Source of the DNA: Petrimonas sp. IBARAKI | GTDB lineage: Bacteria > Bacteroidota > Bacteroidia > Bacteroidales > Dysgonomonadaceae | Length of the DNA stretch: 64,000 bases | Assembly: GCA_002356435.2 (NCBI GenBank) | Contig: AP018040.2 | Coordinates: 1,054,001 to 1,118,000, forward strand | Direction: 5' to 3' | In this document: piece after piece, positions 25,361 to 34,636 of the stretch | How the letters are laid out: the number at the start of each line of letters is the position of its first letter | How positions within the stretch are numbered: position 1 is the stretch's first letter | Notes under the pieces: generated by a model | Seen by the model: the letters and a program-made list of their open reading frames with translations, nothing else | Database searches by the model: none | Told to the model about the DNA's origin: nothing | Position numbers and translations under genes: made by a program

Positions 25361-26998
25361 ATGAGACATAAATTATTCCTTTTTGTAGCCCTCGTTTTCA
25401 TAGCGGCGAGCTGCACAAAAACAGAACTGCCAGTCGAACAAAGCGATACCGGCATATTGACCCTCACTGCTGTCATGCCGAGCACGGAGTCGCAAACCCG
25501 CGTTGCCCTGGAGAAAGATCCGGACAACAAAAATATTGTCGTGAGATGGAAAGCGGGCGACAAGGTGCTTCTTTTCTTTCAGAAGCCGGATGGGTCGGTT
25601 GTGGCAGGAGATGAGCCAACCATAACCATCGTCCCCGATACGGACAGCAAAAAAGCTACCTTTGACGTTATACTGCCGGCGGGTGTTACTGCACCCTGCA
25701 CCGTTTATCTGGTTCACGGTGCAACGGCAGCCACTGATGGCAGCAAGATCGAAGTGGATGTTTCTCCCGTGGGTTTCAAAAAGCTGGACGAATTGGTCAC
25801 ACCTCTTACTGGAAAAGTGGAGGTTGTTTCCGGTAGTTCGGTGGGTGCCATTCCGCTGCATCATTTGGGTGCCTTGCAGTGCCTCACACTGGTAAACTAC
25901 TGGGAAAATGCGTTTACGGCAACGCTGGAATTATCCTATACAGCAGGCGATGAATGGTTTTACAAGGCCGGCAGCAAATACGACCTGATAAGCGAATCGG
26001 TTACCAACATCGGTAGCGGTACAACCCCTTGGCAGGAGGTTTCCGTTCCGGCCACACAGGCAGTATTGTTTGCTCAATGGGTGATGCCCAACGGGAACAT
26101 TCCACCGGTAATAGGGTTAAAGGCTGGTAGCCTCGTTTCCTCCAACCAAAAGCCTGCGCGCAGCGCCGGACTGGATAGAGGCCGTGCCTACCATCTCTAT
26201 GGCTCGGCGAATTACTACCATACTGACCTCAAGTTTGCCGAACCCCTTGTTTGGGCGGGCAGCAATATCTATTGGAACGGTACGCAGCTCACGTTCGACG
26301 AAACGGTTGTCGATGCCGGTGCTGGCTCCGACCTTAAACAGGGTGTGTTCTTTAAATGGGGATCGCTGGTGGGCGTTTCCCCCTCCCTATCTTATGTAAC
26401 CTATACTCCCATTTATGTGATGGGAGGTGCAAGCTCTTGGATCTCAGGTGCTACCCCGTATAATAGTATCCTGGATTTTTATGGTGCAAATATTTCTGGC
26501 GGCGGACAGACCAACACTTATCTTAACGATACCCAGCAGAATACCGACTTCATGTATCTGACGTCCAGGGGCGATATCTGCAAGTACCTGAGTAAGACCG
26601 GTGCTGTAGAAGGCAACTGGCGCATGCCAACCGGTGCCGATTTTAATGCTGCAGGTATAGCGGAGCACGCTATGGTTGGCTGGTCAACCAATTCTCTTCC
26701 CTGGTCGAGGTTTGGTACTTTCGCTACAGTTTCCGGTACTGAGGCAGACGGTACAACTCTGGTCGGGAGTGGCGGTACCTATACTGTCGGCCATACTGTT
26801 TCACGTTTTCCTGCCTCCGGTTACCGGGATCATAATGGCATGCTCTTAAGTATCGGTACCTATGGGGACAATTGGAGCAGCAGCATCTTCACTGGAACGG
26901 ACGTGGCTTTTCACATGGTTTTTGTCTTTAGTGGTTTTTATCCAGTCTATTATTTCGATCGGAGGTACGGTTTCCCGGTGCGGTGCGTCCGGGAATAA
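25361..26998 (+). CDS. Surface lipoprotein: fimbrillin-like N-terminus with FISUMP C-terminal domain
   Basis: A 545-residue predicted lipoprotein (start at the ATG at 25361; signal ends IAASC, Cys18). Residues about 20-290 resemble the fimbrillin N-terminal beta domain (SQTRVALEKD, VRWKAGDKVLLF, TFDVILPAG). The last 150 residues match the Fibrobacter succinogenes major paralogous (FISUMP) type: NWRMPTGADFNAAG, FPASGYRDHNGMLLSIG, DNWSSSIF and a closing RYGFPVRCVRE. Such proteins are exposed on the cell surface and may act in adhesion or fimbria-like assembly. Base composition looks G+C-richer than its neighbours. It stands between the two proline-catabolism genes, preceded by the small peptide. 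Confidence 0.8.
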   Translation: MRHKLFLFVALVFIAASCTKTELPVEQSDTGILTLTAVMPSTESQTRVALEKDPDNKNIVVRWKAGDKVLLFFQKPDGSVVAGDEPTITIVPDTDSKKATFDVILPAGVTAPCTVYLVHGATAATDGSKIEVDVSPVGFKKLDELVTPLTGKVEVVSGSSVGAIPLHHLGALQCLTLVNYWENAFTATLELSYTAGDEWFYKAGSKYDLISESVTNIGSGTTPWQEVSVPATQAVLFAQWVMPNGNIPPVIGLKAGSLVSSNQKPARSAGLDRGRAYHLYGSANYYHTDLKFAEPLVWAGSNIYWNGTQLTFDETVVDAGAGSDLKQGVFFKWGSLVGVSPSLSYVTYTPIYVMGGASSWISGATPYNSILDFYGANISGGGQTNTYLNDTQQNTDFMYLTSRGDICKYLSKTGAVEGNWRMPTGADFNAAGIAEHAMVGWSTNSLPWSRFGTFATVSGTEADGTTLVGSGGTYTVGHTVSRFPASGYRDHNGMLLSIGTYGDNWSSSIFTGTDVAFHMVFVFSGFYPVYYFDRRYGFPVRCVRE

Positions 26999-27118
26999 AG
27001 CGGCATAGCCGCGTTTCAAACCAACGGATTTTTAAAAGGTGACCTGATTTTCCGGCTGGCCAGGTTTAGAGTAAATAAAAAAATACACGGGATATAGGCA
27101 TATAAATAAAAAAATTCT

Positions 27119-27126
27119 TATTTTTG
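27119..27126 (+). promoter_or_regulatory. Promoter -7 element of proline dehydrogenase gene
   Basis: TATTTTTG, 32 bp before the ATG at 27159. The stretch before it (26999-27118) holds a small GCGGC-ATA-GCCGC hairpin at 27000-27012, possibly the end of the surface-protein transcript. Confidence 0.55.
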
Positions 27127-27158
27127 TATTTATAATCTAAATACTTTATAGAAAAAAT

Positions 27159-28343
27159 ATGTCATTGACACACAGTGTTATCAATTTCAATAATTCAGAA
27201 ATTGCTTTCCGGAATAAATCAAATGCCGAATTGAGACAAGCTCATTTACTATTTAAAGTAATGAACAATGCCGGTCTGGTAAAGCTAGGCAAACACTTGG
27301 TGAACATTGCCTTTGCTGTCCACTTTCCCGTTAAGGGAATCCTTCGTAACACCATCTATCAGCATTTTGTGGGGGGAACATCTATTGCAGATTGTTCCAA
27401 AACCATTCAAAAACTCGCAGCACGAAACGTGGGGACTATTCTCGATTTTGCGGTTGAGGGTGAGGAACGTGACGAACTTTTTGATGCCACGTGTGCAGAA
27501 GTCATTCGTACAATAGAGTTTGCCCGTAACAACAGGCATGTACCGTTTAGTGCATTTAAAATAACCGGTGTCGGACGGTTCGACCTGCTTGCCAAAGTGA
27601 GTGAAAAAGCACAGCTTTCTGAGGAGGAGTCGAAAGAATATAGAAGGGTTTACGACCGTGTGGAGTCAATTTTCAAACGGGGTTATGATCTGGGTGTCCC
27701 TATACTTATCGATGCGGAGCACACCTGGATTCAACCTGTTTTGGACGACCTGGTGCTGGAAATGATGGAAAGATACAACAAAGATGTGGCCATTGTACAA
27801 AACACCTATCAGATGTACCGTCATGATGCCATTCACCGGTTAAAGGATCACCACCGGATTGCCTTGGATATGGGAGTGAAGTTTGGGCTTAAGATTGTAC
27901 GGGGGGCGTATATGGAGATTGAGCGTGCACGTGCTGCCGAAATGGGTTACCCATCACCTATTCAGCCCGATAAGCCCGCTACGGACCACGATTTCAACGA
28001 AGTTATCCGTTATTTCATGGACCACCTCGATACCATCCATTTCATGGTGGCCACGCATAACGAAGTGAGCTCACAGCTGCTGGCGCAGTTAATTGATGAA
28101 CGCGGCCTGCCTCATGATCATCCACATATTTATTTTTCACAACTCTACGGCATGAGTGACCACATTACCTTTAACCTGGCGGAGAAGGGTTACAATGTCG
28201 TAAAATACGTGCCTTACGGTGAAGTGAAAACAATGATGCCTTACCTTTTTCGCAGGGCCGAGGAAAACACATCGGTAAAAGGACAATCGAGTCGTGAACT
28301 GAAGCTTATCGAGAAAGAAGTCAGAAGAAGAAAAGGTAAATAG
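27159..28343 (+). CDS. Proline dehydrogenase (monofunctional)
   Basis: A 394-residue FAD-dependent proline dehydrogenase, converting proline to P5C and passing electrons to the quinone pool. The barrel strands LDFAVEGEERD, VPILIDAEHTWIQPV and LKIVRGAYMEIERARA, then FMVATHNEVS and a closing YVPYGEVKTMMPYLFRRAEEN, are diagnostic; the RRAxEN motif binds the substrate carboxylate. It resembles the eukaryote-like PRODH of Bacteroidota rather than PutA. The partner pruA lies divergently upstream. Confidence 0.94.
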   Translation: MSLTHSVINFNNSEIAFRNKSNAELRQAHLLFKVMNNAGLVKLGKHLVNIAFAVHFPVKGILRNTIYQHFVGGTSIADCSKTIQKLAARNVGTILDFAVEGEERDELFDATCAEVIRTIEFARNNRHVPFSAFKITGVGRFDLLAKVSEKAQLSEEESKEYRRVYDRVESIFKRGYDLGVPILIDAEHTWIQPVLDDLVLEMMERYNKDVAIVQNTYQMYRHDAIHRLKDHHRIALDMGVKFGLKIVRGAYMEIERARAAEMGYPSPIQPDKPATDHDFNEVIRYFMDHLDTIHFMVATHNEVSSQLLAQLIDERGLPHDHPHIYFSQLYGMSDHITFNLAEKGYNVVKYVPYGEVKTMMPYLFRRAEENTSVKGQSSRELKLIEKEVRRRKGK

Positions 28344-28379
28344 TCTGGAAATAGGTTTGTTGTCGGGTAAGGGTGATTT

Positions 28380-29267
28380 TTAATTTTTAAGTAAGATGAT
28401 CAGTGTTGACCCCATGATCATAATAATGGATCCGGCGATTTTCTTTCCAATCTCTTTTTCCCGGAAAAATTTATATCCGAACAAAATACTTATTATGACA
28501 GAAAGCTGAAACAGCGATAATGCATAACCGACAGGCATGTGGTCAAAAGTGTAGTTTGTCGTAAGTTGCATTGTCCCTACGCATCCTGCTAACAGCAAGA
28601 ACTTACTTGCATAATTAAATTTCATTGTCTTGCTGAGTTCTGCTTTGAGGTTCAGTTTGCAGAAAAACAGTACGATAAACGAAAACAAAGCACCAAACAG
28701 GCACCAACTCATGAATGCCACAGTGGTTGATGATGCCAGTATTACTTTTTTAATAAAAACGGCTTCGATAGCGGTAAGAATCATTGCCCAAATTCTGAAT
28801 TGGATCTCGGGACGTTTCAGCAATCTCCACGAGAATTTCTCATCGGTCGTGTCTAAAACAAAGTAGCTCCCGTAAATTATCAATGCTATGCCCAGGATTC
28901 CCCAAATGTTAGGGATTTCTGAGAGCAGGAATATTCCGGCAATAATCCCAACAATGGATTTATAGGAATTAATGGGTCCCAGTACCGATAAATCGCCCAG
29001 GTGAAGCGCCTTTACCAGAAATCCGTTTCCCAATGCTCCTGCTATCCCTCCGAGTATCGAATAGATCCAGAAATCGTGGTTGAGATGGGATATTCGTAAA
29101 AAAAACAGCGAAATGCCACAAACCACCGATAGCAGAAAATAAGTGAGAAAGTTAACAACCAGCGGATGGCTCCCTTTCGATGTTAACTGTTTCTGATATA
29201 CATTTGCCAGCGGGTTGGAAAATATCCTTAATATTACCGCTATCGTAATTGAAAGGGTTTCGGCCAT
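28380..29267 (-). CDS. EamA/DMT-superfamily membrane transporter
   Basis: A 295-residue protein with about ten membrane helices in two EamA-like halves (for instance LGGIAGALGNGFLVKALHLG and SVLGPINSYKSIVGIIAGIF). It belongs to the drug/metabolite transporter superfamily; the substrate is unknown. The frame is open upstream to 29339, but that part lies across the sucB end and encodes a Lys/Glu/Cys-rich tract; the ATG at 29267 (MAETLSITIAVILRIF), 31 bp past the sucB stop, is preferred. It may be co-transcribed with sucAB but has no obvious metabolic link. It ends tail-to-tail with proline dehydrogenase with only 36 bp between. Confidence 0.8.
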   Translation of the reverse strand: MAETLSITIAVILRIFSNPLANVYQKQLTSKGSHPLVVNFLTYFLLSVVCGISLFFLRISHLNHDFWIYSILGGIAGALGNGFLVKALHLGDLSVLGPINSYKSIVGIIAGIFLLSEIPNIWGILGIALIIYGSYFVLDTTDEKFSWRLLKRPEIQFRIWAMILTAIEAVFIKKVILASSTTVAFMSWCLFGALFSFIVLFFCKLNLKAELSKTMKFNYASKFLLLAGCVGTMQLTTNYTFDHMPVGYALSLFQLSVIISILFGYKFFREKEIGKKIAGSIIMIMGSTLIILLKN

Positions 29268-29298
29268 TCGGGTGGAGTCCTTTTTGTCTTGTTGAGAC

Positions 29299-30570
29299 TC
29301 ACAGTTCCAGCAACTCTTTCTCTCCGCTGCTTTTCCCAAAGAGCATATCGGTTGGGTTTTCGAGCAGCTGCTTTACCCGTACCAGGAAACCCACAGACTC
29401 GCGTCCGTCAATCACGCGATGGTCGTAAGACAGTGCTACGTACATCATCGGCCGTACGACAATCTGCCCTTCTACCACCACCGGGCGGTCCAAGATATTG
29501 TGCATCCCCAAGATGGCAGATTGAGGGGGATTAATGATAGGGGTAGACATCATTGACCCGAAAACACCGCCGTTAGTTATCGTGAACGTTCCGCCTGTCA
29601 TTTCGGGGATAGACAACTTCCCCTTGCGGGCTTTATCGGCAACCTCTGCAATGGCTTTTTCTATTTCGGACAGCCCCATGCTTTCCACGTTCCGGATCAC
29701 GGGAACCATTAGTCCTTTGGGTGTGCTTACCGCTACCGAAATATCGGCATAGTCGTAAGTGGTCATGTTTTCACCTTCCATCATCGAGTTTACACTCGGA
29801 AATTCCTGCAGCGCTATGGAACAGGCTTTCAGGAAAAACGACATCATACCCAATTTGATTCCGTGTTTCTCAACGAATCTGTCCTGATAATTTTTTCGCA
29901 AATCCATAATCGGCTTCATATTTACTTCGTTGAACGTAGTAAGCATGGCTGTTTCGTTTTTTACGGAAACCAGGCGTTCGCTCAACTTTCGGCGTAACGA
30001 ACTCATCCTGTCGATTCTGGATTCGCGGCTTGCCGGTTTTTTTAATCCGCTTACGGAGCTTACGCCGCTTGCTGCCAGTACTGCTTCCACATCGGAGCGT
30101 TTCAACCGGCGAAGGCCACTTATGACGTCTTCCAACGACAGGTCGTTTTCTTCCATTACCCGTTTGGCTAATGGGGTCACTTTTACATTTCCGTAATCAT
30201 CCGTTGTGGCTTTTGCTTCCGGCTTCCGACTTTCTGTTTTGGCAGGTTCGGGTTTGATTTCTTTCTTTTCCGTGTCAGCGGGAGCTGTTGTCTGTTTCTT
30301 CTCTTCGGTTTCCACATCTGCTTCGGGTTGAACGGACGTATCAATGGTGCATGCTACGGAACCGACTTCCAGGCTATCACCCTCCGAAGCTTTCAACGAT
30401 ATTTTTCCCGATTCGTCGGCTACCAATGTCAGTGTTGCCTTTTCCGATTCCAACTCGGCTATTTCCGTGTCTTTCTTAACTACTGCTCCGTCTGCAACGA
30501 GCCATTTATAAAGCTCGACGTGCGTTATCGATTCTCCAGGGCTGGGTACCCTTATTTCTATTATTGCCAT
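29299..30570 (-). CDS. sucB: Dihydrolipoyl succinyltransferase (2-oxoglutarate dehydrogenase E2)
   Basis: A 423-residue E2 with a lipoyl domain (about 1-75, lipoyl-Lys in [11 protein letters not shown]), a charged Pro/Glu/Lys linker, a peripheral subunit-binding domain ([19 protein letters not shown]) and a catalytic domain with [16 protein letters not shown], where His and Asp are catalytic. The ATG at 30570 is chosen because GAGG lies just upstream and the protein then begins [15 protein letters not shown], the usual start. It lies 56 bp downstream of sucA; E3 (lipoamide dehydrogenase) is not in the window. Confidence 0.94.
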   Translation of the reverse strand: MAIIEIRVPSPGESITHVELYKWLVADGAVVKKDTEIAELESEKATLTLVADESGKISLKASEGDSLEVGSVACTIDTSVQPEADVETEEKKQTTAPADTEKKEIKPEPAKTESRKPEAKATTDDYGNVKVTPLAKRVMEENDLSLEDVISGLRRLKRSDVEAVLAASGVSSVSGLKKPASRESRIDRMSSLRRKLSERLVSVKNETAMLTTFNEVNMKPIMDLRKNYQDRFVEKHGIKLGMMSFFLKACSIALQEFPSVNSMMEGENMTTYDYADISVAVSTPKGLMVPVIRNVESMGLSEIEKAIAEVADKARKGKLSIPEMTGGTFTITNGGVFGSMMSTPIINPPQSAILGMHNILDRPVVVEGQIVVRPMMYVALSYDHRVIDGRESVGFLVRVKQLLENPTDMLFGKSSGEKELLEL

Positions 30571-30626
30571 AATACCTCGGTTGTTATTCAATAGTTTTTC
30601 AGAATAAAAGCGAATCCAGATTGCAT

Positions 30627-33347
30627 TTATTGTATTGCTTCCTTAATAATTTCTGCCTGATGTATCTTGTGTAAAGCCGTTAAGCCTTCTGCTGTTACGC
30701 CACTTGAAGGACGGCTGATGATCTGCAGGCTGCGGTCACCGATCCAGTGTTTAACAAACAGGGCAGCACCCATGTTCAGTGGCTCTTCCTGCACCCAGAC
30801 AAGCTTTATATCTTTGCTGTAATTTTTCAGAATCTTTTGGAGTTGCTTTGCGGGGAAGGGATAGAGTTGCTCAATACGGATAATGGAAAGGTGGTCTGCA
30901 TTAGCTTCTTTGCGTGCAGCATCCAGTTCGTAATAGATTTTACCCGAACACAACAGCAGTTTGGTTGCTTTCGACAGGGATTTTAGGCTGTTGTCGGCAA
31001 TTATTTCCTGGAAATGCCCCTCGGTAAAATCAGCGATGGTCGATGTACAGTCGGGATGGCGCAACAAGCTTTTCGGTGTAAATGCGATCAAAGGAACCCG
31101 GATATCGCGATGCAATTGGCGGCGGATGGCATGAAAATGATTAGCCGGCGTTGTAGGGTTAACCACTTGCATGTTAAAGTTGGCACACAGGTTCAAAAAA
31201 CGTTCAATTCTTCCGCTCGAATGCTCGGCTCCCTGTCCTTCGTATCCGTGTGGCAGAAACATCACCAAACCCGATTTCACGCCCCACTTTTCCTGTGCGG
31301 CAGAAATATATTGATCCACGATTACCTGCCCTACGTTAAAAAAGTCTCCAAACTGAGCTTCCCAGATAGTTAACCCGAAAGGATTGGCGAGTGAATATCC
31401 GTATTCAAAACCCAGCACTCCGTATTCGTTGAGTGGTGAATTGTACACACGCACCATGGCGTGCTCACCGCCTAAGTTCTTCAGTGGAAAGTATTTTTCT
31501 TCACCGTCTTCGGTTATGATTTCAGCATGACGGTGCGAGAAAGTTCCCCGCTCGGAATCCTGTCCGCTCAACCGAACGGGATAATTTTCCTTTGCCAGCG
31601 ATGCATAAGCCATCAATTCGCCCATCGCCCAATCGTATGAATCGTCTTTAATCATGCCGGCTCTTTGTGAAAACAGCCGGACGGTTTTGTTGTAGAAGTG
31701 CTTGTCCTTCGGCAATGACGTTATCTTTTCGGCTAATTCCAGAAACATCTCTTTCGATATTTTGGTATTGGCAATGGTCTCGAAATCCTCTGCTTTGGGA
31801 AACCTTATACCCTTGTATTTTTCTTCAAGAAAAAGTTGGATATTCAATTGCGTGCTTTCGTTGGCAGTTTCATATGCCTGATCCAGCACCTTGTGGAAGT
31901 CTGCCACCCGGGTTTCGTATTCCAGTTGGGTGAGTACTCCCTGGCTGATTAGTTTCCCGGCATAAATTTCACGCGGATTCTTATGTTTAGCAATGATGTC
32001 GTATAACTTGGGTTGCGTAAAACGGGGTTCGTCACCTTCGTTGTGCCCGTATTTTCGGTACGAAAGTAGATCGATAAACACGTCGATATTGAATTTCTGA
32101 CGGAACTCCAGTGCCAACTTTGCGACAAAGACCATGGCTTCCACGTCGTCTCCGTTTACATGGAAAACAGGCGACTGGGTTACTTTGGCAACGTCGGTAC
32201 AGTAGGTGCTGGAGCGTCCTTGCAGGTAGTTGGTGGTGAACCCCACTTGGTTGTTTATTACGATATGGATGGTTCCTCCTGTTTTGTATCCGTCCAGTTT
32301 TGAGAACTGGATGGTCTCGTAAACAACTCCTTGTCCGGCAATGGCGGCATCACCGTGTATCAAAATGGGTAACACCTGATTGTATTGAAAATCATGTTCC
32401 TGTTCCAACTTGGCTTTGGCAATTCCTTCCACCACAGGACCTACTGCTTCCAGGTGGGAAGGGTTGGGTGCCAGGCTGACGGAAATTTTTCGTCCCTCGT
32501 AATCGATAGTATTGTTATACCCCAAGTGATATTTTACGTCGCCGTACTTTATCTCTTCTTCGTAGTTTTCAGCGGTAAACCCGCGAAAAACCTGGGAGTA
32601 CGGCTTTTTCATGATATTTGTCAGTACGTTGAGCCTTCCCCGGTGGGCCATTCCTATTACAATATCGTTTACGTCGTACGATCCTCCGTGAGAAACGATG
32701 GCGTCCAGGGCTGGAATAATAGCTTCCGAGCCTTCCAGCGAAAACCGTTTTTGCCCCACGTACTTTCTGTGCATATAATCTTCAAACCCCGATGCTTCGA
32801 TCAGGCTGTTGAGGATGTGCAGTTTTTTTTCGTTGGGAAGGGTTTCCTGGTTTCTGCTGCTTTCCATTTTTTGTTGTAACCATTGCACGATTTCCGGTTT
32901 CGTCATGTAACGGTATTCCACGCCGATGGATTTACAATAGGTCTCACTTAAATGTTCGACAATTTCTCTCAAGGTTGCTCTGCCGATTCCGATCTCTTTC
33001 CCGGCTTCAAATTCCTTGTCCAGATCGCTTTCAGAAAGATTGAAATTATCCAGATCGAGTGTAGGTGAATATTGACGACGCGAACGGACCGGATTGGTTT
33101 TGGTAAACAGGTGTCCCCGGCGCCTGTATCCGGTAATGAGGTTCATTACGGCTATTTCCTTGGTGGAAACTCCGACAGCCCCCTTTATTTCCTGTGGCTT
33201 GGCAGGGAAATGCCTGGTGGCTAAATCAAAACCCTGAAAGAAAAAACGAAAGCTTTCATCGACACTTTCCGGATTTTCCATATACTGTTTATACAATTCT
33301 TCTATGGCTCCAATATCCATAAAATTTAACTCTTTGCGGGTATCCAT
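30627..33347 (-). CDS. sucA: 2-oxoglutarate dehydrogenase E1
   Basis: A 906-residue thiamine-diphosphate E1 that decarboxylates 2-oxoglutarate and succinylates the E2 lipoate. The N-terminus has the short OGDH signature ([19 protein letters not shown]), the core [36 protein letters not shown] and [15 protein letters not shown], and a late [19 protein letters not shown]. The length is normal. The gene is followed by sucB and preceded by the korBA unit on the same strand, giving two alternative routes from 2-oxoglutarate to succinyl-CoA. Confidence 0.96.
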   Translation of the reverse strand: MDTRKELNFMDIGAIEELYKQYMENPESVDESFRFFFQGFDLATRHFPAKPQEIKGAVGVSTKEIAVMNLITGYRRRGHLFTKTNPVRSRRQYSPTLDLDNFNLSESDLDKEFEAGKEIGIGRATLREIVEHLSETYCKSIGVEYRYMTKPEIVQWLQQKMESSRNQETLPNEKKLHILNSLIEASGFEDYMHRKYVGQKRFSLEGSEAIIPALDAIVSHGGSYDVNDIVIGMAHRGRLNVLTNIMKKPYSQVFRGFTAENYEEEIKYGDVKYHLGYNNTIDYEGRKISVSLAPNPSHLEAVGPVVEGIAKAKLEQEHDFQYNQVLPILIHGDAAIAGQGVVYETIQFSKLDGYKTGGTIHIVINNQVGFTTNYLQGRSSTYCTDVAKVTQSPVFHVNGDDVEAMVFVAKLALEFRQKFNIDVFIDLLSYRKYGHNEGDEPRFTQPKLYDIIAKHKNPREIYAGKLISQGVLTQLEYETRVADFHKVLDQAYETANESTQLNIQLFLEEKYKGIRFPKAEDFETIANTKISKEMFLELAEKITSLPKDKHFYNKTVRLFSQRAGMIKDDSYDWAMGELMAYASLAKENYPVRLSGQDSERGTFSHRHAEIITEDGEEKYFPLKNLGGEHAMVRVYNSPLNEYGVLGFEYGYSLANPFGLTIWEAQFGDFFNVGQVIVDQYISAAQEKWGVKSGLVMFLPHGYEGQGAEHSSGRIERFLNLCANFNMQVVNPTTPANHFHAIRRQLHRDIRVPLIAFTPKSLLRHPDCTSTIADFTEGHFQEIIADNSLKSLSKATKLLLCSGKIYYELDAARKEANADHLSIIRIEQLYPFPAKQLQKILKNYSKDIKLVWVQEEPLNMGAALFVKHWIGDRSLQIISRPSSGVTAEGLTALHKIHQAEIIKEAIQ

Positions 33348-33519
33348 CGATCAGTTGTTGTAGTTAATTTATTCAAACTGTAAAGATGATGATTTTGTTC
33401 ACGCTTTGCAACAATTTTGTTTAGAAAAGCAGTTTAAGTCAAACCGGATTGTGCAAAACGCTACCCTTACATGAGGTTGATACGCTGTGATAAATTTTCT
33501 ATCGGAGTGAAAAAACCTG

Positions 33520-33559
33520 AAAAAAAAATGAGGCAATCTCTTTTTGAAATTGCCCCATT
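33520..33559 (-). terminator. Intrinsic terminator of the korAB operon
   Basis: AATGAGGCAAT and ATTGCCCCATT pair (11-bp arms with one mismatch) and are followed on the minus strand by a run of T. It lies 26 bp past the korB stop. The remaining 170 bp up to sucA hold no clear gene. Confidence 0.8.
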
Positions 33560-33584
33560 TATTCTACAACGCCCTTTTGTTTCG

Positions 33585-34625
33585 TTATTTCATTTCCCAG
33601 ATATGGGAAGAGCTCATCAGAAAATCGGTAAATGACTTTTTGGCTGCTTTCTTCTGTACTTCGGCAATCTGATTCTCGTATTCGGCTTCGTATGATGGCG
33701 AATCCACTGAGCGGATAACGCCCAACGCCACCGGGAGATCATTGTCGTAACCCATCAGGCTGAGCTTAATGTGTAATGCATTGTCAGTAGAGGAGGCATC
33801 GTGAACCAGAATATCATCCATTGTATATCCTTCTTCGCCGATAGTAACAGCTTTTAAGTTCCATCCATCCAGGACAATCCCCCGATTGTTCTCAAGTCCG
33901 AAAATCATTTTCTCGCCGTGTTTCAGCATAATTGTTTTCTCGGCTTTCCACGCGCGATCAGCAATCTTATTGTGAATACCATCGTTGAAAATGATGCAGT
34001 TCTGCAATACTTCCACCACGGATGTTCCTTTGTGTCTGGCTGCGGCTACCATTATCTCGGTGGTGTTCTTCATGTCCACGTCAATGGCTCTGGCGAAGAA
34101 TGTCCCCCGTGCTCCGAAACAAAGTTCTGACGGACGGAAAGGATCTTCCACCGTTCCGAAAGGCGAGGATTTGGATACAAATCCACGATCGGAAGTGGGG
34201 GAGTACTGTCCTTTGGTAAGCCCGTAAATCTTATTGTTAAACAAGATGATGTTGATGTCTACATTTCTCCGGACGGTGTGGATAAAATGGTTTCCACCGA
34301 TTGCCAGTGAATCGCCGTCGCCGGTTGCCACCCAAACATTCAGGTTGGGGTTGGATACTTTCACTCCGGTGGCGATGGCTGCGGCACGGCCGTGAATCCC
34401 GTGAAATCCGTAGGTGTTCATGTAGTAGGGCAAACGCGATGAACAGCCAATCCCCGAGACCACCACCGTCTCGTGTGGATGGATGTTCAGTTCTGCCATG
34501 GCTTTATGCACACAGCTTAAAATGGCAAAGTCTCCGCAACCCGGACACCAACGTACATTTACTTCACTTTTATAATCTTTTTGGGTATATTTTGCTTGTA
34601 TTTTTTCTGCTGTTGCTGTTTCCAT
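33585..34625 (-). CDS. korB: 2-oxoacid (2-oxoglutarate) ferredoxin oxidoreductase beta subunit
   Basis: A 346-residue beta subunit binding thiamine diphosphate and an iron-sulfur cluster. WCPGCGDFAILSCVH gives the N-terminal cysteines, and VATGDGDSLAIGGNHFIHTV with ILFNNKIYGLTKGQ is the TPP/Mg motif. With the alpha/gamma fusion encoded 12 bp upstream it oxidises a 2-oxoacid, most likely 2-oxoglutarate, with CoA, reducing ferredoxin. The last gene before a clear terminator. Confidence 0.93.
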   Translation of the reverse strand: METATAEKIQAKYTQKDYKSEVNVRWCPGCGDFAILSCVHKAMAELNIHPHETVVVSGIGCSSRLPYYMNTYGFHGIHGRAAAIATGVKVSNPNLNVWVATGDGDSLAIGGNHFIHTVRRNVDINIILFNNKIYGLTKGQYSPTSDRGFVSKSSPFGTVEDPFRPSELCFGARGTFFARAIDVDMKNTTEIMVAAARHKGTSVVEVLQNCIIFNDGIHNKIADRAWKAEKTIMLKHGEKMIFGLENNRGIVLDGWNLKAVTIGEEGYTMDDILVHDASSTDNALHIKLSLMGYDNDLPVALGVIRSVDSPSYEAEYENQIAEVQKKAAKKSFTDFLMSSSHIWEMK

Positions 34626-34636
34626 ACATTTAATTT

